This document shows, piece by piece, positions 47,027 to 54,588 of a DNA stretch of 64,000 bases (within the stretch, counting starts at the first letter, position 1; every line of letters begins with the position of its first letter). The position numbers and the translations under genes were made by a program. The notes under the pieces were generated by a model that was given only the letters and a program-made list of their open reading frames with translations, was not told the origin of the DNA and did no database searches. Source of the DNA: Clostridium_AT radicumherbarum (GTDB lineage: Bacteria > Bacillota > Clostridia > Clostridiales > Clostridiaceae); the NCBI RefSeq assembly GCF_045310525.1, contig NZ_JBJHZY010000002.1, forward strand, positions 558,001 to 622,000. Reading direction: 5' to 3'.

Positions 47027-49312
47027 TTACTGAACTTTTACGTTGTCTTCTCCAAATTCCTTTTTAAGAAAATCTAGGACTTCCTCATTTAAGGTAATCC
47101 AGTAATCACTATCTACTCTAAATTTTTGTCTTTCCTTTTTGGTGCAGATATACACCATTTGGTTTCCTTTATTTTTTTGGAGGACAGCCTTCATTTTCTC
47201 GAAGGCTTCTTTTCTTAGTCTTTCATTTTCTATTAAAACATATACTTTTTCCTTTGAAAGTTTAACAAGGGGTTCAATTCTTTCGCATAAAAGCTTTGGC
47301 TGTTCTTCTTCCCTTATGCTTACTCTGCCGCTTAAAATGACCACACTGTCGGGTTCTAAAAGATATTTGAAATCATGAAATACCTTTGGAAATACTATGA
47401 CTTCAATATCGCCATACATGTCTTCCAGCCTAATAAAGGCCATCATATCATTCTTTCGAGTAACCTTTTTGTTGACCTCAGCAATTAAACCACCAATTAC
47501 TACCCTATCACCATCTCTAATCTTAAGAGCTTCCTCTAGCATCCCTTCCTCAAGACTCTCGCCTGTAACAATTTCCGAAATTCTTGTATTGGTCATTTGA
47601 TTTAAGGTATCTTCATATTCCTCAAGAGGATGGCCGGATATATAGAGTCCAGTCATTTCCTTTTCCATAGCTAAAAGATACTTTTTCTCAAATTCTTTTA
47701 TCTTTGGAAACTTCACTTCAAAAACATCTGCAGTTTCTGCAAAGTCTGTAAATAGGCTAAGCTGACCCTCAATATTCCTTCGCTTTTCACTATGAATGCC
47801 ATCAAGAAGCTTTTCATAGACAGCAAGCATTTGTGATCTGTATACCTTAAAGCAGTCAAAGGCGCCAGCCTTTATAAGACTTTCAATGGCTCTTTTATTA
47901 ACAAGAGCAGCATCAATTTTATTATAAAAATCAGTTAAGCTTGTAAATTTACCTTTTTCAATTCTGGACTTAACCATGCTATCAATAACATTCATACCTA
48001 CGTTTTTAATAGCAGCCATTCCAAACCTTATCTTCCCATCTTTAACTGTAAACTTGGAGTAGCTTTCATTAATATCTGGCGGAAGCACTTCTATTCCAAG
48101 TTCTTTAGCAAATCTGATGTAAAATGCTACCTTCTCGCTAATACCCATGACACTGTTTAGCATTGCTGCTATAAACTCTGTTGGGTAATATCTCATAAGG
48201 TATGCTGTTTGGAAGCCAACTACTGCGTAGGCAGCTGCATGGCTTTTGTTGAAGGCGTACGATGCGAAGTCCATCATTTGATCAAATATTTTATTGGCCG
48301 CATCTTCGCTTATTCCATTGCGAATACAGCCTGGTACTTCAATGTTTCCATTTTCACCTACAATGCCATGGATAAAATTATGCCTTTCTTCTTCCATAAC
48401 CTTATGTTTCTTCTTGGACATAGCACGTCGTACTAAGTCCGCTCTCCCCATGGAATAGCCAGCTAACTTTCTAACTATTTCCATTACTTGTTCTTGATAA
48501 ACCATTACCCCATAGGTAACATCTAGAACTTCTTCCAGTTGAGGAGTTACATATTCTATTCTATCAGTATTTTTCTTTCCTTCTATATATCTTGGAATTT
48601 CGGCCATTGGGCCTGGTCTGTAAAGACTTATACCTGCAATGATATCCTCTAAGTTATCTGGCCTTAGGTCCTTCATAAAGGAGGTCATACCTGGAGATTC
48701 AAGCTGGAATACGCCAACAGTTTTACCTTCACCAACCATTTTGTAAACTTCTTTATCTTCAAAGTTTATTTTGTCTAAGTCTATTTCTATTCCGCTGCTT
48801 TGCTTAATCATTTCAACAGCATCGTTCATGACGGTTAAGGTTCTTAAGCCCAAGAAGTCCATTTTTAAGAGTCCAAGCTCTTCCAGTGTTCCCATTGTAA
48901 ATTGAGTTACTATATTCCCCTCATTTTTTTGCATTGGAACATAGTTTACTAAAGGCTGAGATGCTATTACAACTCCGGCAGCATGGGTTCCTGAATGTCT
49001 TGGCAACCCTTCAAGCGATCTAGATACATCTATAAGTTCCATCACTCTCATGTCATCATCATAGGCAGCCTTAAGCTCTGGATTTATGGTTAATGCCTTA
49101 TCTATGGTTATCCCAAGCATTGTTGGAATCATTTTAGCTATTTTATCCACCTCAGCATAGGAATAGTTCATGGCTCTTCCAACATCTCTGATGCAGGCCC
49201 TGGCCGCCATGGTTCCAAAGGTTATTATCTGTGATACGTTGTTTACTCCATATTTATCAACAACGTAATCTATTACTTCTTGTCTTCTTTCGTAACAAAA
49301 GTCAGAATCTAT
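47027..49312 (-). CDS. dnaE: DNA polymerase III subunit alpha (DnaE), exon 3
   Basis: 762 codons with stop. The exon starts with ATA-GAT-TCT-GAC (I-D-S-D-F) directly after the intron-terminal G at 49313; it does not begin at the ATG at 49210, which is internal. It carries the rest of the C-family polymerase palm, 'QIITFGTMAARA', 'VDVSRSLEGLPRHSGTHAAG'-type finger region, 'YAFNKSHAAAYA' and an OB-fold near the C-terminus ('RVVIGGLIAEVNKKVTRKND'). With exons 1 and 2 the spliced protein is 1162 residues. It is the replicative polymerase of the DnaE1 type, cotranscribed towards pfkA. Confidence 0.95.
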   Translation of the reverse strand: MDSDFCYERRQEVIDYVVDKYGVNNVSQIITFGTMAARACIRDVGRAMNYSYAEVDKIAKMIPTMLGITIDKALTINPELKAAYDDDMRVMELIDVSRSLEGLPRHSGTHAAGVVIASQPLVNYVPMQKNEGNIVTQFTMGTLEELGLLKMDFLGLRTLTVMNDAVEMIKQSSGIEIDLDKINFEDKEVYKMVGEGKTVGVFQLESPGMTSFMKDLRPDNLEDIIAGISLYRPGPMAEIPRYIEGKKNTDRIEYVTPQLEEVLDVTYGVMVYQEQVMEIVRKLAGYSMGRADLVRRAMSKKKHKVMEEERHNFIHGIVGENGNIEVPGCIRNGISEDAANKIFDQMMDFASYAFNKSHAAAYAVVGFQTAYLMRYYPTEFIAAMLNSVMGISEKVAFYIRFAKELGIEVLPPDINESYSKFTVKDGKIRFGMAAIKNVGMNVIDSMVKSRIEKGKFTSLTDFYNKIDAALVNKRAIESLIKAGAFDCFKVYRSQMLAVYEKLLDGIHSEKRRNIEGQLSLFTDFAETADVFEVKFPKIKEFEKKYLLAMEKEMTGLYISGHPLEEYEDTLNQMTNTRISEIVTGESLEEGMLEEALKIRDGDRVVIGGLIAEVNKKVTRKNDMMAFIRLEDMYGDIEVIVFPKVFHDFKYLLEPDSVVILSGRVSIREEEQPKLLCERIEPLVKLSKEKVYVLIENERLRKEAFEKMKAVLQKNKGNQMVYICTKKERQKFRVDSDYWITLNEEVLDFLKKEFGEDNVKVQ

Positions 49313-50530
49313 CTAAACTACCCTCTCTTTCGAGATACTTTAGCACTACATAGGTAGTGGGTATAGACTATATCTTCACCTACCGACCTTTACGGTTTAG
49401 GTTGCCCCGCTTCGAGGTAAAAATTTCACCCCTACGTGCCCCTGCACTAGTCGTTGGACCTTTCTCTCTTCAAGACTTGGCTGCTGGTTATCCAGTAAAG
49501 TCTGACTAACTTAAATCCTCATAATTTTTATGGTCAAGCCACCTTTACACTTAGATTTCTCTCAATCTTTCGCTGTGGTTTATGAGGCTCTCAGGACTTT
49601 CCAGCAATTCAGGGCTCTTTAAGCACAATATTTCTAAAGTGCACGACTATGATTAATTGTTATACAAGTTCTTTAATATCAAATATTTTTCCATTTTTCT
49701 ATCAAGATATATTTTTGAATTTTCATAGAGATAATTCATAATTGGATAAATTTTATATTTACCACCATATGATATATAATAGTTGTTTTTATCATCATTT
49801 CTTCTTTTGAATAATTTATATTGAAATTTATAATCAGAAATTTCATTGAATATATTTATTAATACTGTTAAAAACTCTTTAGTCCCACAGATTTTAAAAT
49901 TAATTGAATGTACTGATAAAATCAAGCTACCATCACCATCAAAATACCCTCTTATAAAGTGTCTATATAATTGTTTTGGCAGAATGTCTTCATTAGGGTA
50001 ATCCAAAATTAGTGACTTTTTAAGATGAACGCCCTTATTCTTAAGTTGATTAAATATATTTGAATTATTTACTAAAAATCTTGTATATTCAGTTTTGCCA
50101 TAATCACTTTTGCTTTGATAGTTTTTTAAAGGATAATCCGACTTCATGTGTATTAACAACTTCTGTAAATGTCCTATATCCTTCTTTGCTAAAGCTATCC
50201 CAAAATGATTTGGTAAACTTATATATCCATCCGCATAAATAAATCCTAACCAATAAGCTTTTTCTTCAGTATCAATAATATCAAAGAAATTTTCATCAAC
50301 TTTGTATTCTCTATGACTCAATGATAAATCTCGAGTACTTATTCCCCATCTTCTTAATGCATCGTAAATACCACATAAACTTGCATTAATTTTTAAGGAA
50401 ATTTTTTTACAGGATAACTTTTCTTCAACATATAACCTTATAATTTCACTTTTATATTGATCAAGTTCAAATCTTCTCATTTTTACACCTCAACCTGAAC
50501 AATATACCTTGTTATAACAATTAATTCTTA
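49313..50530 (-). ncRNA. Group I intron 2 in dnaE (1218 nt, carries homing endonuclease)
   Basis: Reading the minus strand, the 5' exon ends ...CCAGAT and the intron begins TAAGAATT; the 3' end is ...GTAGTTTAG before exon ATAGATTC. The core after the ORF shows P-like 'CTGAATTGCTGGAAAG', Q-like 'AACCAGCAGCC', R 'AACGACTAG' and S 'GATATAGTC'. P7 is GACTA (49452-49448) with TAGTC (49370-49366). P3 is GCCCTG (49615-49610) with CAGGGGC (49444-49438, one bulge). A GCAC/GTGC hairpin serves as P2. P1 is an extended helix (arms 50533-50508 and 49668-49645) with exon GAT pairing GTC, giving the U.G pair at the splice site. No P7.1-type insert lies between P7 and P3, unlike intron 1. Self-splicing is inferred, not shown. 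Confidence 0.93.
49653..50480 (-). CDS. LAGLIDADG homing endonuclease inside intron 2
   Basis: 275 residues with two LAGLIDADG motifs, 'AYWLGFIYADGYIS' (about 76-89) and 'HFIRGYFDGDGSLIL' (about 166-180), so a single-chain two-motif enzyme. Both keep the acidic metal residue. The N-terminal ~50 residues look like a helix-turn-helix ('KLSCKKISLKINASLCGIYD'), an unusual add-on also seen in some intron and intein enzymes. RBS GAGGTG lies 6 nt before the ATG. The ORF lies in the loop of the P1 helix, and its last five codons (through the stop at 49653) form part of the helix's 3' arm. It should cut intron-less dnaE at the catalytic-motif codons to spread the intron. It is too diverged here to name a closer relative. 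Confidence 0.93.
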   Translation of the reverse strand: MRRFELDQYKSEIIRLYVEEKLSCKKISLKINASLCGIYDALRRWGISTRDLSLSHREYKVDENFFDIIDTEEKAYWLGFIYADGYISLPNHFGIALAKKDIGHLQKLLIHMKSDYPLKNYQSKSDYGKTEYTRFLVNNSNIFNQLKNKGVHLKKSLILDYPNEDILPKQLYRHFIRGYFDGDGSLILSVHSINFKICGTKEFLTVLINIFNEISDYKFQYKLFKRRNDDKNNYYISYGGKYKIYPIMNYLYENSKIYLDRKMEKYLILKNLYNN

Positions 50531-50563
50531 ATCTGGCATAGATACTCTATCTGGATTTAAGAA
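50531..50563 (-). CDS. dnaE: DnaE exon 2, an 11-codon micro-exon
   Basis: 33 nt encoding F-L-N-P-D-R-V-S-M-P-D (residues 391-401 of the spliced protein), matching the invariant DnaE stretch FLNPERVSMPD. Both edges are phase 0. It starts right after the intron 1 terminal G and ends in the U required at a group I 5' splice site. The final Asp is D401, the first catalytic aspartate; D403 is in exon 3. No start codon or ribosome site is present, so the segment has meaning only after RNA splicing. Confidence 0.95.
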
Positions 50564-50891
50564 CATTAGTTATTAACCACAGGCTCTTTATCCTGTGCTC
50601 TGGAGATTTCCCTCATTTTCATCTGTTGGTTACTTCCAACCCAGATTGGACTATATCACTAAACAAGAATATATGTTCTGAATTTATTATCTTCACTTAC
50701 AGCTTTTTTATTCAAAAATACATCTTGCTTACTGGGCGCTCTTGGAGAGAATTATTAATTGGCTATTCATCTCTCTAGTCTCTGAACCATCTTGGTACTG
50801 TTATGCCATTCCCAAGCTTGGCTGCTGATTAGCATGCTTTTTCAAGTTTAGCTTTCCAGCAATTCACCCAGTTTAAAGAGCGCATCTCTTT
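50564..50891 (-). ncRNA. Group I intron 1 in dnaE (328 nt, no ORF, IA-like)
   Basis: The 5' exon ends TTTGAGCGT. P1 is GAGCGT (50897-50892) with GCGCTC (50883-50878): five Watson-Crick pairs plus the U.G pair at the splice site. P3 is ACTGGGTG (50872-50865) with CGCCCAGT (50738-50731), eight pairs. P4 contains 'AATTGCTGGAAAGC' against 'AATCAGCAGCC'; R is 'GTTCAGAGACTAG'; S is 'GATATAGTCC'; P7 is GACTA (50780-50776) with TAGTC (50653-50649). A GAGAG/CTCTC stem-loop between P7 and P3 is the P7.1-type insert of subgroup IA. P9 hairpins GTTGG/CCAAC and CACAGG/CCTGTG follow. The intron ends in G before exon 2 TTCTTAAA; TCTT can pair with GAGA as P10. Read-through translation stops at 50829. Confidence 0.95.
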
Positions 50892-52061
50892 ACGCTCAAA
50901 AATCAATCCATACTTAAGAGGATCTATTTTAGTAATTCCTAAGGTATAAGCAACCAATGAACCTGCTGCTGACCCCCTTCCAGCGCCAACCGGTATTCCA
51001 CTTTCTCTTGCAAACCTAATAAAATCCCACACTATAAGGAAATAATCTACATAACCCATATTTTTAATAACCCCAAGCTCATATTCGAGCCTGTCTTTAA
51101 GTTCAGAAGTTATTTCCTCATATCTTTCCTCTAACCCCTTATAACAGGTATCCCTTAGGTAAATATAGGGATCAACCTCTTCAGGCAGTGGAAATTTAGG
51201 GAGCTTGGAAACGTGAAATTCATAATCAAAATTGCACATTTCAGCTATTTTTACTGTGTTTTCTATGGCTTCTGGCACATAGGAGAAATTCTTATACATT
51301 TCCTCAGGTGACTTTAGGTAAAACTCAGTGGAAGGATATCTCATTCTATCTTCATCCTCTACAGTTTTACCTGTCTGAACGCATAATAGAATGTCGTGGG
51401 CCTTTGCATCCTCTTTATTTATATAGTGAACATCATTGGTGCATATTAAAGGGATATCCAGCTCCTTGGAAAGCTTTTGCAGTTCTTCATTTACCTTAAG
51501 CTGCTCATCTAAATAGTGATATTGAAGCTCTAAATAAAAGCCATCTTTAAATATATCCTTGTATAACAGTGCAGTTTCTTTCGCCTTTTTTATGTTTCCA
51601 TTTAGAATATAAGATTGAACTTCTCCTCCTAGGCATGCACTAGAAGCTATTATTCCTTCGCTGTGCTCCCTTAGAAAATCATGGTCAACCCTTGGCTTAT
51701 AATAAAATCCGTCAATGGAAGCCTGTGAAACAATCTTCATTAGGTTTTGATAGCCAACTGCATTTTTAACTAGTAAAACCAAATGATGTGTTTCATTTTC
51801 TTTGTTGTTTGTTTTATCGTACATGGATTTTGCCGCTACATATGTTTCACAGCCTATAATTGGCTTTATGCCCTGAGCCATTGCTTCTTTATAAAATTCT
51901 ACACAGCCATACATGGTTCCATGGTCTGTTATTGCTATGCTTTTCATGCCGAGCTCCTTTACCCGGGCAATCATGTCAGGAATTTTTCCAGAGCCATCTA
52001 AAAGGCTGTATCCAGTGTGTACATGCAAATGTACAAAATCCCCTTTAAATTCTTTCTCCAA
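50892..52061 (-). CDS. dnaE: DNA polymerase III subunit alpha (DnaE), exon 1
   Basis: 390 codons. It starts with TTG at 52061 ('EKEFKGDFVHLHVHTGYSLLDGSG'-like); the AAGGATG site is 14 nt away, so initiation may be weak, and no better start is visible. The N-terminal PHP domain has 'VHLHVHTGYSLLDGSGKI' and 'SIAITDHGTMYG'. The palm begins with 'GAGRGSAAGSLVAYTLGITK' and the exon ends '...LKYGLIFER', where unspliced family members continue FLNPERVSMPD. Unspliced read-through adds about 20 foreign residues. The protein copies DNA at the replication fork; the spliced N-terminus belongs with exons at 50531 and 47027. Confidence 0.94.
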
Positions 52062-52085
52062 TAATCTATCTCACATCCTTTCAAC

Positions 52086-52113
52086 GGGCGTAACACAAAA
52101 ACGGTACCACCCC
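52086..52113 (-). promoter_or_regulatory. T-box-like antiterminator motif in the dnaE leader
   Basis: The minus strand reads GGGGTGGTACCG ... TTACGCCC. GGGTGGTACCG is nearly the T-box consensus AGGGTGGTACCGCG, and the downstream ACGCCC can pair with GGG and CGT as the antiterminator does. It lies 25 nt before the dnaE start. No stem I with a specifier loop and no terminator were found in the upstream ~180 nt, so it may be a remnant. The remainder of the 308-bp gap 52062-52369 has only the terminator at 52240. Confidence 0.4.
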
Positions 52114-52239
52114 TTTATTCATTTGCCTTATATAAATTTATTGTTTATAAGGATACTATTATTTTATATTTAAGTTGTAGTATTTTCAACTTGTAAGTAA
52201 TAAGGTGTAAAATAAAAAATATCATAAATAACAACATAA

Positions 52240-52278
52240 AAACAGCGTTAATATTCACATATATTAACGCTGTTTTTT
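52240..52278 (-). terminator. Terminator of the Rrf2 regulator gene
   Basis: Stem AACAGCGTTAATAT / ATATTAACGCTGTT with a 6-nt loop and T-run on either side; about 95 nt beyond the stop at 52370. Confidence 0.8.
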
Positions 52279-52369
52279 GTCCCTCTACTTATCTAAAAAA
52301 GGTACATAATCGCAATTACGGCATATACACAGGATTCTAATTTAATAGCAAAGTATCTACACCATTCTT

Positions 52370-52873
52370 TTACTTTCTTTTATCAATAAACCATTCATTT
52401 GTAGATTTTGCCACGTCACTTGGAAGTATTTTATTATATACCTCATTGTAAAGCCACCCTATAGTCTTATTACTTAAATACTTTCTCATTTCATTTTCTG
52501 CTTCTAGCATTACTACTTTTATTGTGCAAGGACTCTTTGTAACTGTGTCCGGTAAATTATCCTTATCTAATAATATATTATTTTGCCTGATTTCTGCACA
52601 TTGAAAAAATGGTTCACTTCCTTCTACTGCTTCAACAACATCCCAGAATGTTATTTCTTCAGCACTCCGAGCTAGTGCATAACCACCTTTTACCCCAGGT
52701 ATGGATTTAATAATTCCGGCCTTGCTTAATTTTGCATAAACCTTTGACAAGTATGTTTCAGAGACTCCCTGAAAGGTGGCTAAGTCCCGTATTCCTACTG
52801 ATTTACCCTCTTCTAAGTTCACCATATATAATAAACAATGTATTGCATATTCTACTCCAATTGAAAATTTCAT
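52370..52873 (-). CDS. Rrf2-family transcriptional regulator
   Basis: 167 residues. Winged-helix start 'KFSIGVEYAIHCLLYMVNLE', recognition region 'VSETYLSKVYAKLSKAGII' and wing 'SIPGVKGGYALAR' are typical. Only two cysteines (C92 and C116) fall where IscR/NsrR carry three cluster ligands, so an iron-sulphur cluster is uncertain. It diverges from a small FMN-binding protein gene (53067), its likely target. The promoter region between them is 193 bp. Confidence 0.9.
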   Translation of the reverse strand: MKFSIGVEYAIHCLLYMVNLEEGKSVGIRDLATFQGVSETYLSKVYAKLSKAGIIKSIPGVKGGYALARSAEEITFWDVVEAVEGSEPFFQCAEIRQNNILLDKDNLPDTVTKSPCTIKVVMLEAENEMRKYLSNKTIGWLYNEVYNKILPSDVAKSTNEWFIDKRK

Positions 52874-52971
52874 TTTTCCTGCTCCTTGGTATATAGTCTT
52901 TTAATAATAATATCTTATAATTTATACTCATTCAAGATACTGTTATTATACCCTCTTACAAAATGTTTCCA

Positions 52972-53000
52972 TTGACACCGAATGAAAATAATTATATTCT
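52972..53000 (+). promoter_or_regulatory. Candidate sigma-A promoter of the FMN-binding protein gene
   Basis: TTGACA at 52972-52977 and TATTCT at 52995-53000 with a 17-bp spacer (or TATATT at 52993 with 15 bp). The start codon is 67 bp on. Confidence 0.5.
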
Positions 53001-53066
53001 AATTATAGACAATTATTATCCACGATACAGATTGTCCACATTTTGAGGAAAGAAGGAATATAAAAT

Positions 53067-53438
53067 ATGTTTACAGAAAAGTTTTTAGAGGTACTAAATC
53101 ACGAAGGCGTAGTTTCTATCGTAACTTGTGCTAACAATGAAGCTCATGTTGCCAATACGTGGAACAGCTATTTAATTGTTACAGATGACAATAAAATTTT
53201 AATTCCTGCAGCTGGAATGATTGTTACAGAGAAAAATATTAATGCCAACCCAAAGGTTAAATTAACTCTTGGCAGCAGAGAAGTAGCGGGCTATAGATAT
53301 ATGGGAACTGGCTTCTTAATTGAAGGCAATGCCAAGTTTCTAAAAGAAGGAGATAACTTTAACAAAATGAAAGAAAAGTGCCCATTTCTTTCTAGAACCT
53401 TAGAAATTACAGTTACCGCCTGCAAGCAAACACTATAA
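53067..53438 (+). CDS. Pyridoxamine 5'-phosphate oxidase-like FMN-binding protein
   Basis: 123 residues, a split-barrel flavin-binding fold. 'GVVSIVTCANNEAHVANTWN' and 'ILIPAAGMIVTEKNINANPK' match the short clostridial PNPOx-like group. The C-terminus has a Cys-containing tail 'VTACKQTL'. It may bind FMN and act in redox stress handling; substrate unknown. Divergence from the Rrf2 regulator suggests control by it. RBS AAAGAAGG is modest. Confidence 0.8.
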   Translation: MFTEKFLEVLNHEGVVSIVTCANNEAHVANTWNSYLIVTDDNKILIPAAGMIVTEKNINANPKVKLTLGSREVAGYRYMGTGFLIEGNAKFLKEGDNFNKMKEKCPFLSRTLEITVTACKQTL

Positions 53439-53545
53439 GGTGTTAGAAGCATATTGAATGTATGTTGAAATAACTGTAACCTGCTCAGACATTATTAGAA
53501 ATATTGATTTCTAATGTGTAAAATCTGCCTAGATAAATCTGAATA

Positions 53546-54403
53546 TTATTTTTTAAGTTTTCCTATGTCAGATTTATTTAGGCATATCATATAAATGTCC
53601 TTAACTATTTCATTGTAGCCTGCAGACCTAACATAGTATGTTTTTGATGTGTCTAAATTATTTTCATACTGCACATTTAACATGCCATTTTCAATTCTCA
53701 CATCCGAAACTTGCGGTAAAAAGGAAAAGTATCCTTTTGCAGCATAACCCTGCAGCACTACTATTCCTTCTTTATCCCAGTCTACATTCTTAATTACCGA
53801 ATCAACAATTGAGTTAGGCAGGTTATCATTAGCATATTTTCTCCATTCATCTTCATTATTAAATACTATCTGATATTTAATATCAGGCATATCTTTTTGT
53901 ATTAATGAACCAATGTAAACACACTTCCAGTCAATTCCTGACTTTGCAGCAGGTTTATTATCTTCTACTGTTACTGGAGAAGTTTGAGTTTTATCTTTGT
54001 CCTCTAATAAAGCCTTATACTTGTCTTCATCACCATATGGATTTTTAAAATATCCTGGAGTAGTACTTATGTTCTTCATTTGAATTGGATTCCCATTATT
54101 AAGCTGTTTAATTATAATGTTAAATGCGTTTTTAGCATTTAATGCAACTTCAAAATCTTGCTTGTTACTTTTAATTTGATATAAATTATCTTCAATTTTT
54201 TTATAAGTGCCTCTATCAACCTCCCTGCTGTCAATATATTCAACAAAACCACTGTCATCTGGTTGAAATGATATTAAAACTACGTAGCCAACCCCTTCTC
54301 TATCACTTTGATAGCCGCCTTTTAAGGCAGGAATGGGCTTAGATGTACATCCTGTCAATAGTAGAACAACGGCCAATGATAAGATTGCAAATATTTTTCT
54401 CAT
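53546..54403 (-). CDS. Hypothetical lipoprotein
   Basis: 285 residues with a lipoprotein signal, lipobox L-T-G-C (C19) in 'VVLLLTGCTSKPIP'. The mature protein has an N-terminal beta-rich region (about 30-125), a Lys/Asp-rich linker near residue 140 and a C-terminal domain (about 155-285) starting 'DWKCVYIGSLIQK'. No family was recognised. Monocistronic, convergent with the FMN protein gene. Function unknown. Confidence 0.75.
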   Translation of the reverse strand: MRKIFAILSLAVVLLLTGCTSKPIPALKGGYQSDREGVGYVVLISFQPDDSGFVEYIDSREVDRGTYKKIEDNLYQIKSNKQDFEVALNAKNAFNIIIKQLNNGNPIQMKNISTTPGYFKNPYGDEDKYKALLEDKDKTQTSPVTVEDNKPAAKSGIDWKCVYIGSLIQKDMPDIKYQIVFNNEDEWRKYANDNLPNSIVDSVIKNVDWDKEGIVVLQGYAAKGYFSFLPQVSDVRIENGMLNVQYENNLDTSKTYYVRSAGYNEIVKDIYMICLNKSDIGKLKK

Positions 54404-54486
54404 AGTATTAACCCCCCCAAGGCTTTTTTGATCTTAATCCAGCTAAAGATTTAGCAGCCTGAGTTTGGCACTAAGCTTCTGCGGAC

Positions 54487-54550
54487 ATGCACATCGCCTT
54501 CCATGGAGATGCTGCTGTGTCACAAGAAACGTCCCCATCTCATATGTCAC
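54487..54550. repeat. Dispersed intergenic repeat, copy 2
   Basis: GGACATGCACATCG ... GTGTCACAAGAAACGTCCCC followed by TCATATGTCAC. Shares GGACATGC and CACRAGAAACGTCCCC with other copies at 55344, 58970 and 62850. Confidence 0.6.
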
Positions 54551-54588
54551 TTAGGTTTAATTCAATAAATGAACTATAAAGCTTAACT

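Noticed and set aside
49210..49210. Internal ATG at 49210 as start of a separate second polymerase gene
   Set aside because: Conserved DnaE codons continue upstream to 49312 without a break, and no ribosome site precedes this ATG; it is the middle of exon 3.
49313..50530. An intein instead of an intron, because of the LAGLIDADG domain
   Set aside because: Stop codons close the frame on both sides of the endonuclease and no Hint-domain splicing motifs are present, while P1, P3 and P7 RNA pairings are clear.
49313..50891. Assembly error or frameshifts in dnaE
   Set aside because: Both interruptions have exact group I splice-site features and covarying helices, which errors would not create.
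50829..52061. A complete 410-residue N-terminal polymerase protein
   Set aside because: The last ~20 codons match nothing in DnaE and coincide with the 5' part of a group I intron; it is unspliced read-through.
51783..52173. Overlapping plus-strand ORFs opposite dnaE exon 1
   Set aside because: They lie opposite the PHP domain and have no ribosome sites or family resemblance.
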